From the NCBI GenBank assembly GCA_046263155.1, contig JBHELF010000115.1, positions 1-27,369 on the forward strand: a stretch of 27,369 bases of DNA. Reading direction: 5' to 3'. This document shows positions 21,574 through 27,369 of the stretch, piece by piece (the stretch's first letter is position 1; every line of letters starts with the position of its first letter). The notes under the pieces were generated by a model that was given only the letters and a program-made list of their open reading frames with translations, did not search any database and was not told the DNA's origin. This DNA comes from DATADF01 sp046263155 (GTDB taxonomy: Bacteria; Actinomycetota; CADDZG01; WHSQ01). The position numbers and the translations under genes are program-made.

Positions 21574-22005
21574 ATGCGAGTCGCGCTCGAGCATGCCCGG
21601 CAGGCGGCGACGCACGGAGACGTTCCCATCGGCGCGTTGGTGGTTGCCGAGGGCCGGATCGTCGGGGCGGCCGGCAACGAGCGCGAGCTCAGAGCCGATC
21701 CGACGGCGCATGCCGAGATCCTGGCACTGCAGCAGGCGGCCGAGGATCGCGGTAGCTGGCGCCTCGAGGACGCCGCCATGTACGTGACGCTGGAGCCTTG
21801 CGCGATGTGCGCCGGAGCTTTGGTTCTCGCCCGCATCGCGCGCTTGGTCTACGGCCCCCAGGATCCCAAGGCCGGCGCCGCCTATTCCCTTTACAACATC
21901 CCGCAGGACCCGCGGCTCAACCACCAGGTGGAGATCACCACCGGCGTACTGGAGGAGGAATGTGCCTCCGTGTTGGAGCTGTTCTTCAAAGACCGGAGAA
22001 GGTAG
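21574..22005 (+). CDS. tadA: tRNA adenosine(34) deaminase TadA
   Basis: This zinc deaminase converts A34 to inosine in tRNA-Arg(ACG), allowing it to read CGC and CGA. With the ATG at 21574 it has 143 residues. The zinc site is complete: H46-A-E48 in DPTAHAEILALQ, and P75-C76-x2-C79 in LEPCAMCAGALVLARI. The C-terminal stretch DPKAGAAYSLYNIPQDPRLNH is typical of bacterial TadA. Homology suggests the true start lies upstream, since SSSDESYMRVALEHA resembles the usual N-terminal helix and no ATG, GTG or TTG precedes it in frame. A CTG at 21547, inside the stop of the PGPGW gene and after GGGAG, would give 152 residues. I list the conservative ATG. Its substrate tRNA-Arg(ACG) gene is encoded just upstream. 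Confidence 0.92.
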   Translation: MRVALEHARQAATHGDVPIGALVVAEGRIVGAAGNERELRADPTAHAEILALQQAAEDRGSWRLEDAAMYVTLEPCAMCAGALVLARIARLVYGPQDPKAGAAYSLYNIPQDPRLNHQVEITTGVLEEECASVLELFFKDRRR

Positions 22006-22066
22006 GTCTAAAGGCTCAGCCGGCCGCGGTCGACTATGAGAGCAACGGAACTCAATTGGGGGGATC

Positions 22067-22255
22067 GTGGCCGATCGAATCGGAGTCGTCTCGCTGTTGA
22101 TCGAATTCGGGCGTCAGCTCGATTCGATGATCACGGCATCCAGCATCGAAAATGCCCGGGAGCAGGTTCGCGAGGCCGAGCATCGGGCGCAGCTCGAGGC
22201 GGCATTGGAAGCGGCGGATAGCCAGACCTCGACGGGGGTCGCGGTTCGGGCCTAA
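22067..22255 (+). CDS. Small protein of unknown function, 62 residues
   Basis: I do not recognise it. The frame opens with GTG at 22067, after a GGGGGGA run with suitable spacing, and encodes 62 residues. A hydrophobic first helix (VVSLLIEFGRQLDSMI) is followed by a long acidic-basic helix (EQVREAEHRAQLEAALEAADSQ) that could form a short coiled coil. It lies between tadA and tRNA-Ser(CGA), 61 bases after the tadA stop. The third-position GC bias matches coding DNA here, which favours a real gene, but the frame is short enough to be chance. Confidence 0.45.
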   Translation: MADRIGVVSLLIEFGRQLDSMITASSIENAREQVREAEHRAQLEAALEAADSQTSTGVAVRA

Positions 22256-22263
22256 CGGCTTCC

Positions 22264-22269
22264 TATACT
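22264..22269 (+). promoter_or_regulatory. Putative -10 element of the tRNA-Ser(CGA)-tRNA-Ser(GGA) unit
   Basis: TATACT, fourteen bases before the mature tRNA start. It is a near-consensus -10 box in GC-rich DNA. No good -35 was seen. Confidence 0.5.
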
Positions 22270-22283
22270 TGGCCGTTCCGCCT

Positions 22284-22371
22284 GGTGGGGTACCGAAGCG
22301 GCCGAACGGGCTCGCCTCGAAAGCGAGTGAGGGACCTCCCTCCGTGGGTTCAAATCCCACCCCCACCGCCA
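22284..22371 (+). tRNA. tRNA-Ser (anticodon CGA)
   Basis: This is a class II tRNA of 85 bases plus encoded CCA. The acceptor GGTGGGG pairs with CCCCACC. The anticodon arm is CTCGC-CTCGAAA-GCGAG. A long variable arm and the T arm GTGGGTTCAAATCCCAC follow. The discriminator is G. It reads TCG codons. It lies 15 bases before tRNA-Ser(GGA). Confidence 0.95.
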
Positions 22372-22386
22372 CTTAAACTCAGTTAC

Positions 22387-22475
22387 GGAGACGTGCGGGA
22401 GCGGCCTAACCGGCACGCCTGGAGAGCGTGTGGCCCCTTTGGGGCCCCAGGGTTCAAATCCCTGCGTCTCCGCCA
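22387..22475 (+). tRNA. tRNA-Ser (anticodon GGA)
   Basis: This is a class II tRNA of 86 bases plus encoded CCA. The acceptor GGAGACG pairs with CGTCTCC. The anticodon arm is CACGC-CTGGAGA-GCGTG. A GC-rich variable arm (GGCCCCTTTGGGGCC) and the T arm CAGGGTTCAAATCCCTG follow. It reads TCC and TCT. It converges on the SRP RNA gene, with 17 bases between the mature ends. Confidence 0.95.
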
Positions 22476-22492
22476 CCGTTAGAAAAGAGAAG

Positions 22493-22763
22493 GGCCGTGC
22501 GGCCCATCCTGGACTTGCATAGAGCCGTCGCTTTCCCGGCAGCCGGCTCCGGCCGGGAGTCCCCGCGGCACACGCGGGACACCGCTTACGGCTGCTTCCT
22601 TCCGGACCTGACCGGGTTCGCGGCTCCGAGTCGCGCGGGACCCGACCATCGACGCTGCTTACCGGGGGCTGCCCGGTCCTACACAAGCCGCAGATGGGTA
22701 CTCAGCCCGGCGTATCGAGGGTTTCCGGTACAGGGGACCCCGAGCCCCCCACCTAGCACGGCC
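22493..22763 (-). ncRNA. ffs: Large (Alu-domain) signal recognition particle RNA
   Basis: Read on the minus strand, 271 bases form a full-length bacterial large SRP RNA. The 5' end GGCCGTGC pairs perfectly with the 3' end GCACGGCC, giving helix 1. Next comes the Alu domain, GTGCTAGGTGGGG and CCTGTACC (22727-22734), closely matching Bacillus subtilis scRNA. Domain IV is at 22591-22612, with the GGAA tetraloop inside GTCCGGAAGGAAGCAGC, the binding site of Ffh. GTCCCGCG (22634-22641) and CGCGGGGAC (22559-22567) form part of the long central helix. The RNA targets nascent membrane and secreted proteins with Ffh. The Alu domain is absent from the small 4.5S RNA of most well-studied actinobacteria. 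No clear hairpin terminator follows, only a T-rich stretch. Confidence 0.93.
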
Positions 22764-22773
22764 ACTCCCCAGC

Positions 22774-22803
22774 TTAAGTGCGAAATCTCCGCCCTGACGT
22801 CAA
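22774..22803 (-). promoter_or_regulatory. Probable promoter of the SRP RNA
   Basis: On the minus strand, TTGACG (22798-22803), an 18-base spacer and ACTTAA (22774-22779), with the RNA 5' end ten bases further. The -35 overlaps the palindrome TGACGTCA at 22795-22802. Confidence 0.5.
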
Positions 22804-22816
22804 GTGCCCCAATGAA

Positions 22817-22834
22817 GGGTTTGGGGCGGGCGGG
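22817..22834 (+). other. Canonical G-quadruplex motif upstream of dnaX
   Basis: Four G-runs with loops TTT, C and C (GGGTTTGGGGCGGGCGGG) fit the standard four-tract pattern. It runs directly into the 22-bp repeat and lies about 100 bases before dnaX. Confidence 0.55.
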
Positions 22835-22845
22835 TGGCATGCCAA
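22824..22845 (+). repeat. 22-bp direct repeat, copy 1 (upstream of dnaX)
   Basis: Identical over 22 bases to 25693-25714, in the same orientation 2.87 kb apart. It has a G-rich half followed by the 10-bp palindrome TGGCATGCCA. The similarity extends upstream through GGTTTG with a two-base difference in spacing. It lies in the intergenic region between the SRP RNA promoter and dnaX. Confidence 0.9.
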
Positions 22846-22917
22846 ATTGAGTCAGCAAACAGTCAAATCGAAACTATTTCCGGAGATTTCGACGCCGGGA
22901 GAGTCGGCCCGCAAACA

Positions 22918-22923
22918 TAGGAT
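22918..22923 (+). promoter_or_regulatory. Putative -10 element of leaderless dnaX
   Basis: TAGGAT, seven bases before the ATG at 22931. It supports that start over the in-frame ATG at 22922 and the far upstream 22778. Confidence 0.45.
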
Positions 22924-22930
22924 GCGGGCG

Positions 22931-24715
22931 ATGGCTTACCTCTCTCTTTATCGAAAGTACCGCCCCCAAACGTTCGCCGAGCTTCTCGGTCAGGAACACG
23001 TAGCCACAACCTTGAGCAACGCGATCGTCGAGGACCGGGTCGCGCACGCCTATCTGTTCACGGGTCCGCGGGGAACGGGCAAAACGAGCACCGCTCGCAT
23101 CCTGGCGAAGGCTCTGAATTGCGCCGAGGGCCCGACCCCAACTCCTTGCGGCGTGTGCCCGTCCTGCGTAGCCATCACGGAGGGGTCTTCACTGGATGTG
23201 ATCGAAATGGATGCCGCCTCACACTCCAAGGTCGACGAGACGCGCGACATCCTCTCCGGTGTTCCTTTGGCCACCGCCGGAGGGCGACGCAAGGTGTATG
23301 TGATCGACGAGGTGCACATGCTTTCGACTCCCGCCTTCAACGCGCTGTTGAAGACGCTAGAGGAACCGCCGCCCCATGTGGTTTTCATTCTGGCGACTAC
23401 GGAGGCGCATAAGGTTCCAGCCACAATCATCTCTCGTACTCAGCGCTTTGATTTCCGCCGCGTCGCTACCGAAGAACTCGAAGCCTTGCTCGCCAAAGTT
23501 GCGGAGAAGGAGAAGGTCGACGCCGATCCCGCCGCCCTGAGTGCGGTGGCGCGCCGTGCGGAGGGGAGCGCGCGCGACGCCCTCTCGGCCCTCGATCAAC
23601 TCGGAAGCCTGGGCGGTCCTATCGGCGTGGCCGATGCAGAACGTCTGCTCGGTGAGCGGCATGAGGATGCGCTCGGGATGATCTTCCAGGCGATCACGGA
23701 CAACGACGTGGGGGCTCTGCTGGGCGCGGTCTCGGGTCTGGTCGCTCAGGGCGCCGACGTCCGGCGTCTTGCACTCGGCGCTCTCGAACGTGCTCGACAT
23801 CTCTTGCTCGTCAAGACCGCGCCGGGCTCCGAAGAGTTGCTCGACTTGTCGGAGGCGGAGCGCGCTGAGCTTGTAGCCGCGGCCGAACTTTTCGAAACGG
23901 CCGAGTTGCTGCGCGCGATCGAGCTGCTGGCCGCCGCCATCACCGACATGCGCGAGGCGCCAAACCACCGCCTGCTGCTCGAGGTTGCGCTCATTCGCGC
24001 GACAGCACCGGAGACGGATGTCTCGGCCGCGGGACTGCTGGGGCGGATCGAGCGTCTGGAACGGCGTTTGAGCATCGCGACCTCGCCCGCGGACGCGACC
24101 CCTTCGACGCCGGAAAGCACAACTCCACCGCGGAGAGGTGCCACACCTGCCGCGGTGACGAGTCCGCGGCGACAGGACGCGGCTTCCGGTGCGACGCGGC
24201 CCGCGCGCGCGGTAACACCGAAACCGAAACGCGCGTCCGCTACGGAACCGCGTGCGCACACCGACGAAGTTTCCCCGCCCGAGTCCGTGCCGACCCCACA
24301 AGACGCGGTCGAGAGTGATCTCAGGACGGTCCCGCCACAGGTCGGGCTCGCGCACATCAAAGATTCCTGGCAAACAACCTTGGCTGGTGTCAACAAGCGC
24401 AGTCGTCGCGTGGGGGCCTTTCTCAATCCCTCGCGGCCGATTCGTTTCGAGGGCGGCTCGCTGATCGTCGAGGTCCAATCCGAGTTCCATCGAGAGACCA
24501 TGAGCGAGGACCGTCATCGTGCGGTACTGCTGGATGCTCTGAATGATGCGTTGGGCATCAAGCCCTCGGTGGCCTTCGTCGCTAAGGATCACGCGGCGGC
24601 GATCGCACCGGAAGCGGTGGCCGAGATCGAGGATTCTCGGAATTCAAGCGAGGAGCACGATCCCGTCGAGCTCGTGAAGCGCGGTCTCGCGGCGGAGGTG
24701 GTCGAGGAGATATGA
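22931..24715 (+). CDS. dnaX: DNA polymerase III subunit gamma/tau, DnaX
   Basis: This is the clamp-loader ATPase subunit, 594 residues from the ATG at 22931. The protein begins with the conserved MAYLSLYRKYRPQTFAELLG. Walker A is GPRGTGKT (45-52), zinc ligands are C64, C73, C76 and C79, Walker B is IDEVH (125-129), and SRTQ at 168-171 carries the arginine finger. Domain III follows to about residue 360. A long Thr/Pro/Ala-rich linker (about 390-470) leads to a C-terminal tau-like domain with IKDSWQTTLAGVNKRSRRVG. I saw no run of A's like the Escherichia coli frameshift site, so a shorter gamma form by that route is unlikely. The stop overlaps the ebfC start as ATGA. The order dnaX-ebfC-recR is widely conserved in bacteria. 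Confidence 0.97.
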   Translation: MAYLSLYRKYRPQTFAELLGQEHVATTLSNAIVEDRVAHAYLFTGPRGTGKTSTARILAKALNCAEGPTPTPCGVCPSCVAITEGSSLDVIEMDAASHSKVDETRDILSGVPLATAGGRRKVYVIDEVHMLSTPAFNALLKTLEEPPPHVVFILATTEAHKVPATIISRTQRFDFRRVATEELEALLAKVAEKEKVDADPAALSAVARRAEGSARDALSALDQLGSLGGPIGVADAERLLGERHEDALGMIFQAITDNDVGALLGAVSGLVAQGADVRRLALGALERARHLLLVKTAPGSEELLDLSEAERAELVAAAELFETAELLRAIELLAAAITDMREAPNHRLLLEVALIRATAPETDVSAAGLLGRIERLERRLSIATSPADATPSTPESTTPPRRGATPAAVTSPRRQDAASGATRPARAVTPKPKRASATEPRAHTDEVSPPESVPTPQDAVESDLRTVPPQVGLAHIKDSWQTTLAGVNKRSRRVGAFLNPSRPIRFEGGSLIVEVQSEFHRETMSEDRHRAVLLDALNDALGIKPSVAFVAKDHAAAIAPEAVAEIEDSRNSSEEHDPVELVKRGLAAEVVEEI

Positions 24716-25041
24716 GAGACCTGCAACAAATGATGAAGCAAGCTCAAAAGATGGCGGCGGAGGTTCAGAAGGCTCAAGACGAACTGGCCCAACAAGAGTT
24801 CGAGGCGTCGGCGGGCGGCGGCGCGGTAAAGGTTGTTGCCAGCGGAGATCAACGCATAATCTCGATTTCAATCTCCGCCGATTCCTTCGGGTCGGCCCCG
24901 GATGCAGATGATCTCGAGATGCTTGAGGATTCGGTCACAGCGGCCGTCAACTCGGCTTTGGACCAGGTGCGCGCTGCGCAGGCAGACATGCTCGGCCCCC
25001 TCGCCGGAGGTATGCCGGGCCTCGGGTTGCCCGGTTCCTAG
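24712..25041 (+). CDS. ebfC: Nucleoid-associated protein YbaB/EbfC
   Basis: This 109-residue protein matches the YbaB/EbfC family. It begins MRDLQQMMKQAQKMAAEVQK, a long helix, then QEFEASAGGGAVKVVASGDQ with the conserved Gly-Gly-Gly turn, a strand (RIISISIS), and a second helix DDLEMLEDSVTAAVNSALDQ ending in a Gly/Met-rich tail (LAGGMPGLGLPGS). The family forms dimers that bind DNA without strong sequence preference and is thought to help organise the nucleoid or work with RecR. The ATG overlaps the dnaX stop by four bases (ATGA), so translation is coupled. GGAG lies just upstream within dnaX. Confidence 0.95.
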   Translation: MRDLQQMMKQAQKMAAEVQKAQDELAQQEFEASAGGGAVKVVASGDQRIISISISADSFGSAPDADDLEMLEDSVTAAVNSALDQVRAAQADMLGPLAGGMPGLGLPGS

Positions 25042-25056
25042 GGCCGCGTAACCTTC

Positions 25057-25662
25057 GTGTACGCGGCGCCGGTCGAAAGTCTCATCGAAGAGCTGTCGAA
25101 GCTTCCCGGTATCGGGCCCAAGAGTGCTCAGCGCCTCGCGTTTCATATGCTCCGATCGAACAGCGGCGATGCCATTCGACTTGCGGACGCGATTCGCCGG
25201 GCAAAAGAAACCGTGCGCTTCTGCTCACTTTGCTTCAACGTGTCGGATCAGGAGCTGTGCGTGTTTTGCCGAGACGACCGGCGCGATCGCACCGTCGTAT
25301 GTGTCGTCCAGGACCCGCCCGACATAGTCGCGATCGAGCGCACCCGCGAATTCCGTGGTCTTTATCACGTGCTCCAGGGAGCGATCTCGCCGATCGAGGG
25401 AATCGGCCCGGACGATTTGCGCGTCGCCGAGTTGCTCGAGCGCATTCGAAGCACCGGTAACGAGATCTCCGAGGTGATCGTCGCCACGGATCCAAATGTC
25501 GAGGGGGAGGCCACGGCGATGTATCTCGCGCGGCTCCTCGGCCCCCTCGGGATGAGAGTCACCCGACTGGCGAGCGGTCTGCCCGTGGGAGGCGACCTCG
25601 AATATGCCGATGAGGTCACTCTGGGCCGCGCCCTCGAGGGCCGACGCCTGATCGAAGGTTGA
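25057..25662 (+). CDS. recR: Recombination mediator protein RecR
   Basis: This 201-residue RecR has the family's normal length. It starts at GTG 25057, 15 bases after the ebfC stop. The helix-hairpin-helix is LSKLPGIGPKSAQRLAFHML (residues 13-32). The C4 zinc finger is C56-x2-C59 and C68-x2-C71. The Toprim domain holds VIVATDPNVEGEATAMYLA. The C-terminal RLASGLPVGGDLEYADEVTL is also typical. RecR, with RecO and RecF, loads RecA on gaps during repair, and it forms a ring around DNA. No strong Shine-Dalgarno is present, in line with translation coupled to ebfC. Third gene of the dnaX operon. Confidence 0.96.
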   Translation: MYAAPVESLIEELSKLPGIGPKSAQRLAFHMLRSNSGDAIRLADAIRRAKETVRFCSLCFNVSDQELCVFCRDDRRDRTVVCVVQDPPDIVAIERTREFRGLYHVLQGAISPIEGIGPDDLRVAELLERIRSTGNEISEVIVATDPNVEGEATAMYLARLLGPLGMRVTRLASGLPVGGDLEYADEVTLGRALEGRRLIEG

Positions 25663-25902
25663 TGTAGTTAGGTTCCAGATCGCCGGTTTGCAGGGCGGGC
25701 GGGTGGCATGCCAAGGCGGCAGCGAGAAATGACGATCGGCCAAGGTGAACACGGCGACCCTCGACCCGAGGCAACTACTGAGTACTTTCAGCGTTACTGC
25801 TATTGGGGCAGGTGACCTGGGAGTGGAAATCATTTACAGTTAAGTCCGGCAAAACGCATGGGGTGGTCGGATGGCGCTGCCACGCCGAGCAGGATGGGTT
25901 CG
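25663..25902 (+). other. 240-base non-coding region between recR and the HD-GYP gene
   Basis: It contains the second 22-bp repeat, the imperfect palindrome CAGGTGACCTG (25809-25819), and AGGA at 25891-25894 as Shine-Dalgarno for the HD-GYP gene. An AT-richer stretch (25825-25845) may contain its promoter. A cyclic-di-GMP (GEMM) riboswitch core was looked for and not found. No gene is visible. Confidence 0.6.
25693..25714 (+). repeat. 22-bp direct repeat, copy 2 (downstream of recR)
   Basis: Identical to 22824-22845 in the same orientation. Here the G-tracts are GG, GGG, GGG and GGG, so a weaker quadruplex is possible. It lies 31 bases after the recR stop and 188 bases before the HD-GYP start. 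Confidence 0.9.
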
Positions 25903-27369
25903 ATGAGATACCCGGTCCGCTCCCTCCACGTCGATCGCTATGTGCTCCATGCAGTCGCTGCAACACTCACTGTAGTCATTCTGCCGATCGTCGCCGTGTG
26001 GAGCGTTCTCGCCGTCATCGATCCCGACCCTCACCCGCTGGCCACGAGCTCGCTCGGACTGGGCCTTGCGCTGACCGCTTCCGTGGGGGGCGCGGCGTGG
26101 TGGATGCGCCGCCCCGATTCCGCGGACATCAGCTTCGGCGAGTTGATGTTGTGGAGCTGGCTCCGCCGCAAGCGGGCCGAAGACAAGCTTTCCAGCGGCA
26201 CTCGTCTGCTCGGGCTGGACGAGCCCGGCATTGCGATCGATCATCCGCTTAGCCCCCATGAACAACTCGAGCTGCTGAAGGATCTCAGCGCGGCGCTCGA
26301 GTCCAAAGACCCCTACACGCACGGCCACTCGCGCCGAGTCGAACGCCATTCGTACCGGACCGGCCTCGCTATGGGTCTTCATCTGAGCGATCTCGATGAC
26401 CTGAGAAAGGCCGCCGCGCTACACGACGTGGGCAAGGTGCGAGTTCCAGACCGAGTACTGCGCAAGCCGGGCGATCTCACCATCGAGGAACGCGCCATCG
26501 TCGAAAGCCACGTCACCGTCGGAGCCTGGATGGTGACCAATGTCGGCAACAAAGATGTAGTGGCCGGTGTTCGCCATCACCATGAACGCTGGGACGGCAC
26601 GGGTTATCCGGACGGCGTCGCCGGTACCGATATCCCGCTTTTGGCGCGCATCATCGCGGTGGCGGATGCGTACGACGCGATGACGTCGACGCGGCCCTAC
26701 CGCGCAAGTCTCGGCAAGGATCCGGCCATCGACGGGCTCTTGAGAGGGTCCGGCACACAGTTCGATCCCGAGATAGTTCGGGCGTTTCTCGAAAGCCTCC
26801 CGCGGCCCGTCGTGGCCCCCCTGGCCGGCCTTTTCCTCGTTTTTGCCGGCCCCGGCCGGGTCCTCCGAGAGCTAGCCGTGAGAGTGAAGCAGACCGGAGC
26901 GACGGCTGTGGCACCCGCCGCAGGTGCTGCCGGCGCGGTCGCGGTTCTGACCGTTGGACTGGTAAGCCCGGCGGCCAGTCTGCCCGAGGTCGCTCCGGCG
27001 AATCCGGTGGTGGCCGCGCCCACGACCGACCTCACCGCTCCAACCTTGCCGGAGAGCCAACGGCGCGAGCGTCGGGCTGTTGCGCAGGCTCCGCCGCGCC
27101 GGAACGAGACATTCCTGTTCGCGCCGCAGGTGCTCGGCGAGCGCATCACCGCGGCCGATCCCGATGGGGACGGCGGTCTGCCGGGCGATCCTGCACCCCC
27201 AAGCCGGGGCGGCGACTCGCCTCCGCGTGACACTCCAGCCCCGGATGACCCGCCGGCGAACGAGACTCCTCCCTCCGGGGACGACTCACCGCCGCCGAAT
27301 GAGCAGCCCACTCCGGAGGAAACCCCGCCGGCGAACGAGTCGGGATCCGACCAACCGCCGGCGGCCGAG
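25903..27369 (+). CDS. Membrane-bound HD-GYP domain protein (3' end cut by window edge)
   Basis: The frame runs from the ATG at 25903 to the window edge, 489 residues without a stop. Residues 15-38 and 49-67 are two membrane helices. Residues 118-300 form an HD-GYP domain, with H140-G-H142, H174-D175 (AALHDVGKV), HHHERWDGTGYPDG (225-238) and DAYDAMTSTRPYR (255-267). All the metal-site residues I can judge are present, so it should hydrolyse cyclic di-GMP or a similar dinucleotide in the cytoplasm. A third hydrophobic segment (about 335-357) follows, then at least 130 residues rich in Pro, Asp, Glu and Asn that would lie outside the cell, with repeats such as DPPANETPP and TPPANES. No PAS, GAF or GGDEF domain is present. 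AGGA eight bases upstream supports the start. Confidence 0.87.
   Translation, partial: MRYPVRSLHVDRYVLHAVAATLTVVILPIVAVWSVLAVIDPDPHPLATSSLGLGLALTASVGGAAWWMRRPDSADISFGELMLWSWLRRKRAEDKLSSGTRLLGLDEPGIAIDHPLSPHEQLELLKDLSAALESKDPYTHGHSRRVERHSYRTGLAMGLHLSDLDDLRKAAALHDVGKVRVPDRVLRKPGDLTIEERAIVESHVTVGAWMVTNVGNKDVVAGVRHHHERWDGTGYPDGVAGTDIPLLARIIAVADAYDAMTSTRPYRASLGKDPAIDGLLRGSGTQFDPEIVRAFLESLPRPVVAPLAGLFLVFAGPGRVLRELAVRVKQTGATAVAPAAGAAGAVAVLTVGLVSPAASLPEVAPANPVVAAPTTDLTAPTLPESQRRERRAVAQAPPRRNETFLFAPQVLGERITAADPDGDGGLPGDPAPPSRGGDSPPRDTPAPDDPPANETPPSGDDSPPPNEQPTPEETPPANESGSDQPPAAE

Noticed and set aside
20672..22475. tRNA cluster as an integration hotspot
   Set aside because: No integrase gene and no repeated tRNA 3' end was found in the window.
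22778..22930. Long N-terminal extension of DnaX
   Set aside because: DnaX proteins begin at MAYLSLYRKYRP; the extension would cover the 22-bp repeat and shows no conserved sequence.
24091..24330. Programmed frameshift site in dnaX
   Set aside because: No A-rich slippery heptamer of the Escherichia coli type is present anywhere in the gene.
22824..25714. 22-bp repeats as ends of a mobile element or attachment sites
   Set aside because: They enclose only housekeeping genes in conserved order; there is no integrase or transposase and no target duplication.
25663..25902. Cyclic-di-GMP riboswitch before the HD-GYP gene
   Set aside because: The conserved GEMM core (CAAACC and ACGCAAAGC segments with a GAAA tetraloop stem) is missing; only CGGCAAAACGC is vaguely similar.
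1..27369. CRISPR arrays, toxin-antitoxin pairs, phage or defence islands
   Set aside because: No regularly spaced repeats and no recognisable cas, toxin, restriction or phage genes were seen.

Overview
The window is GC-rich bacterial DNA from the phylum Actinomycetota. The clearest marker is an intact Bpa (bacterial proteasome activator) gene, a family tied to the actinobacterial 20S proteasome. A PGPGW-family membrane gene and many leaderless-looking gene starts agree with this. A large, Alu-domain SRP RNA of Bacillus type is present instead of the small 4.5S form of the well-studied actinobacteria, which points away from Streptomyces and Mycobacterium towards a deeper or uncultured lineage. 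I cannot name the genus. No transposase, integrase, phage gene or CRISPR array is visible.

Bases 1-13250 are mainly short, mostly monocistronic accessory genes on both strands. They are a bacterial lysyl oxidase cut by the window edge, a rhodanese, a DUF4345 membrane protein, a UBP-type zinc finger protein, a DUF6766-DUF2188 fusion, a DUF892 ferritin-like protein, a PEP mutase/isocitrate lyase family enzyme, a DUF2269-like membrane protein, a PQQ-type sugar dehydrogenase, a VOC protein, a covalent-FAD oxidase, a ChrA chromate transporter, a conserved lipoprotein, ModB and ModC without ModA, and an FAD oxidoreductase with a Rieske domain. Redox, metal and stress functions dominate. Many convergent neighbours abut or overlap.

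Bases 13288-20585 hold the most unusual proteins. One is a PilB/GspE-type ATPase carrying a double zinc ribbon and a response-regulator receiver domain in the same chain. It is followed by a 798-residue exported coiled-coil protein with an LPXTG-like motif, one membrane segment and a histone H1-like basic tail. A strong terminator, bpa and a second PQQ sugar dehydrogenase follow.

Bases 20672-25662 are information-processing genes: tRNA-Ser(GCT), tRNA-Arg(ACG), a PGPGW protein, tadA (whose enzyme modifies tRNA-Arg(ACG)), a 62-residue small ORF, tRNA-Ser(CGA), tRNA-Ser(GGA), the SRP RNA on the minus strand, and the dnaX-ebfC-recR operon. A perfect 22-bp G-rich repeat containing the palindrome TGGCATGCCA sits on each side of that operon. 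The window ends inside a membrane-bound HD-GYP protein with a Pro-rich tail.

Two findings come from reading at a larger scale. At least nine genes without a convincing Shine-Dalgarno have a -10-like hexamer 5-8 bases before the start codon, which suggests widespread leaderless transcription. The two signalling proteins (receiver-bearing pilus ATPase and HD-GYP protein) lie in the same 13 kb, but their functional connection is only inferred.
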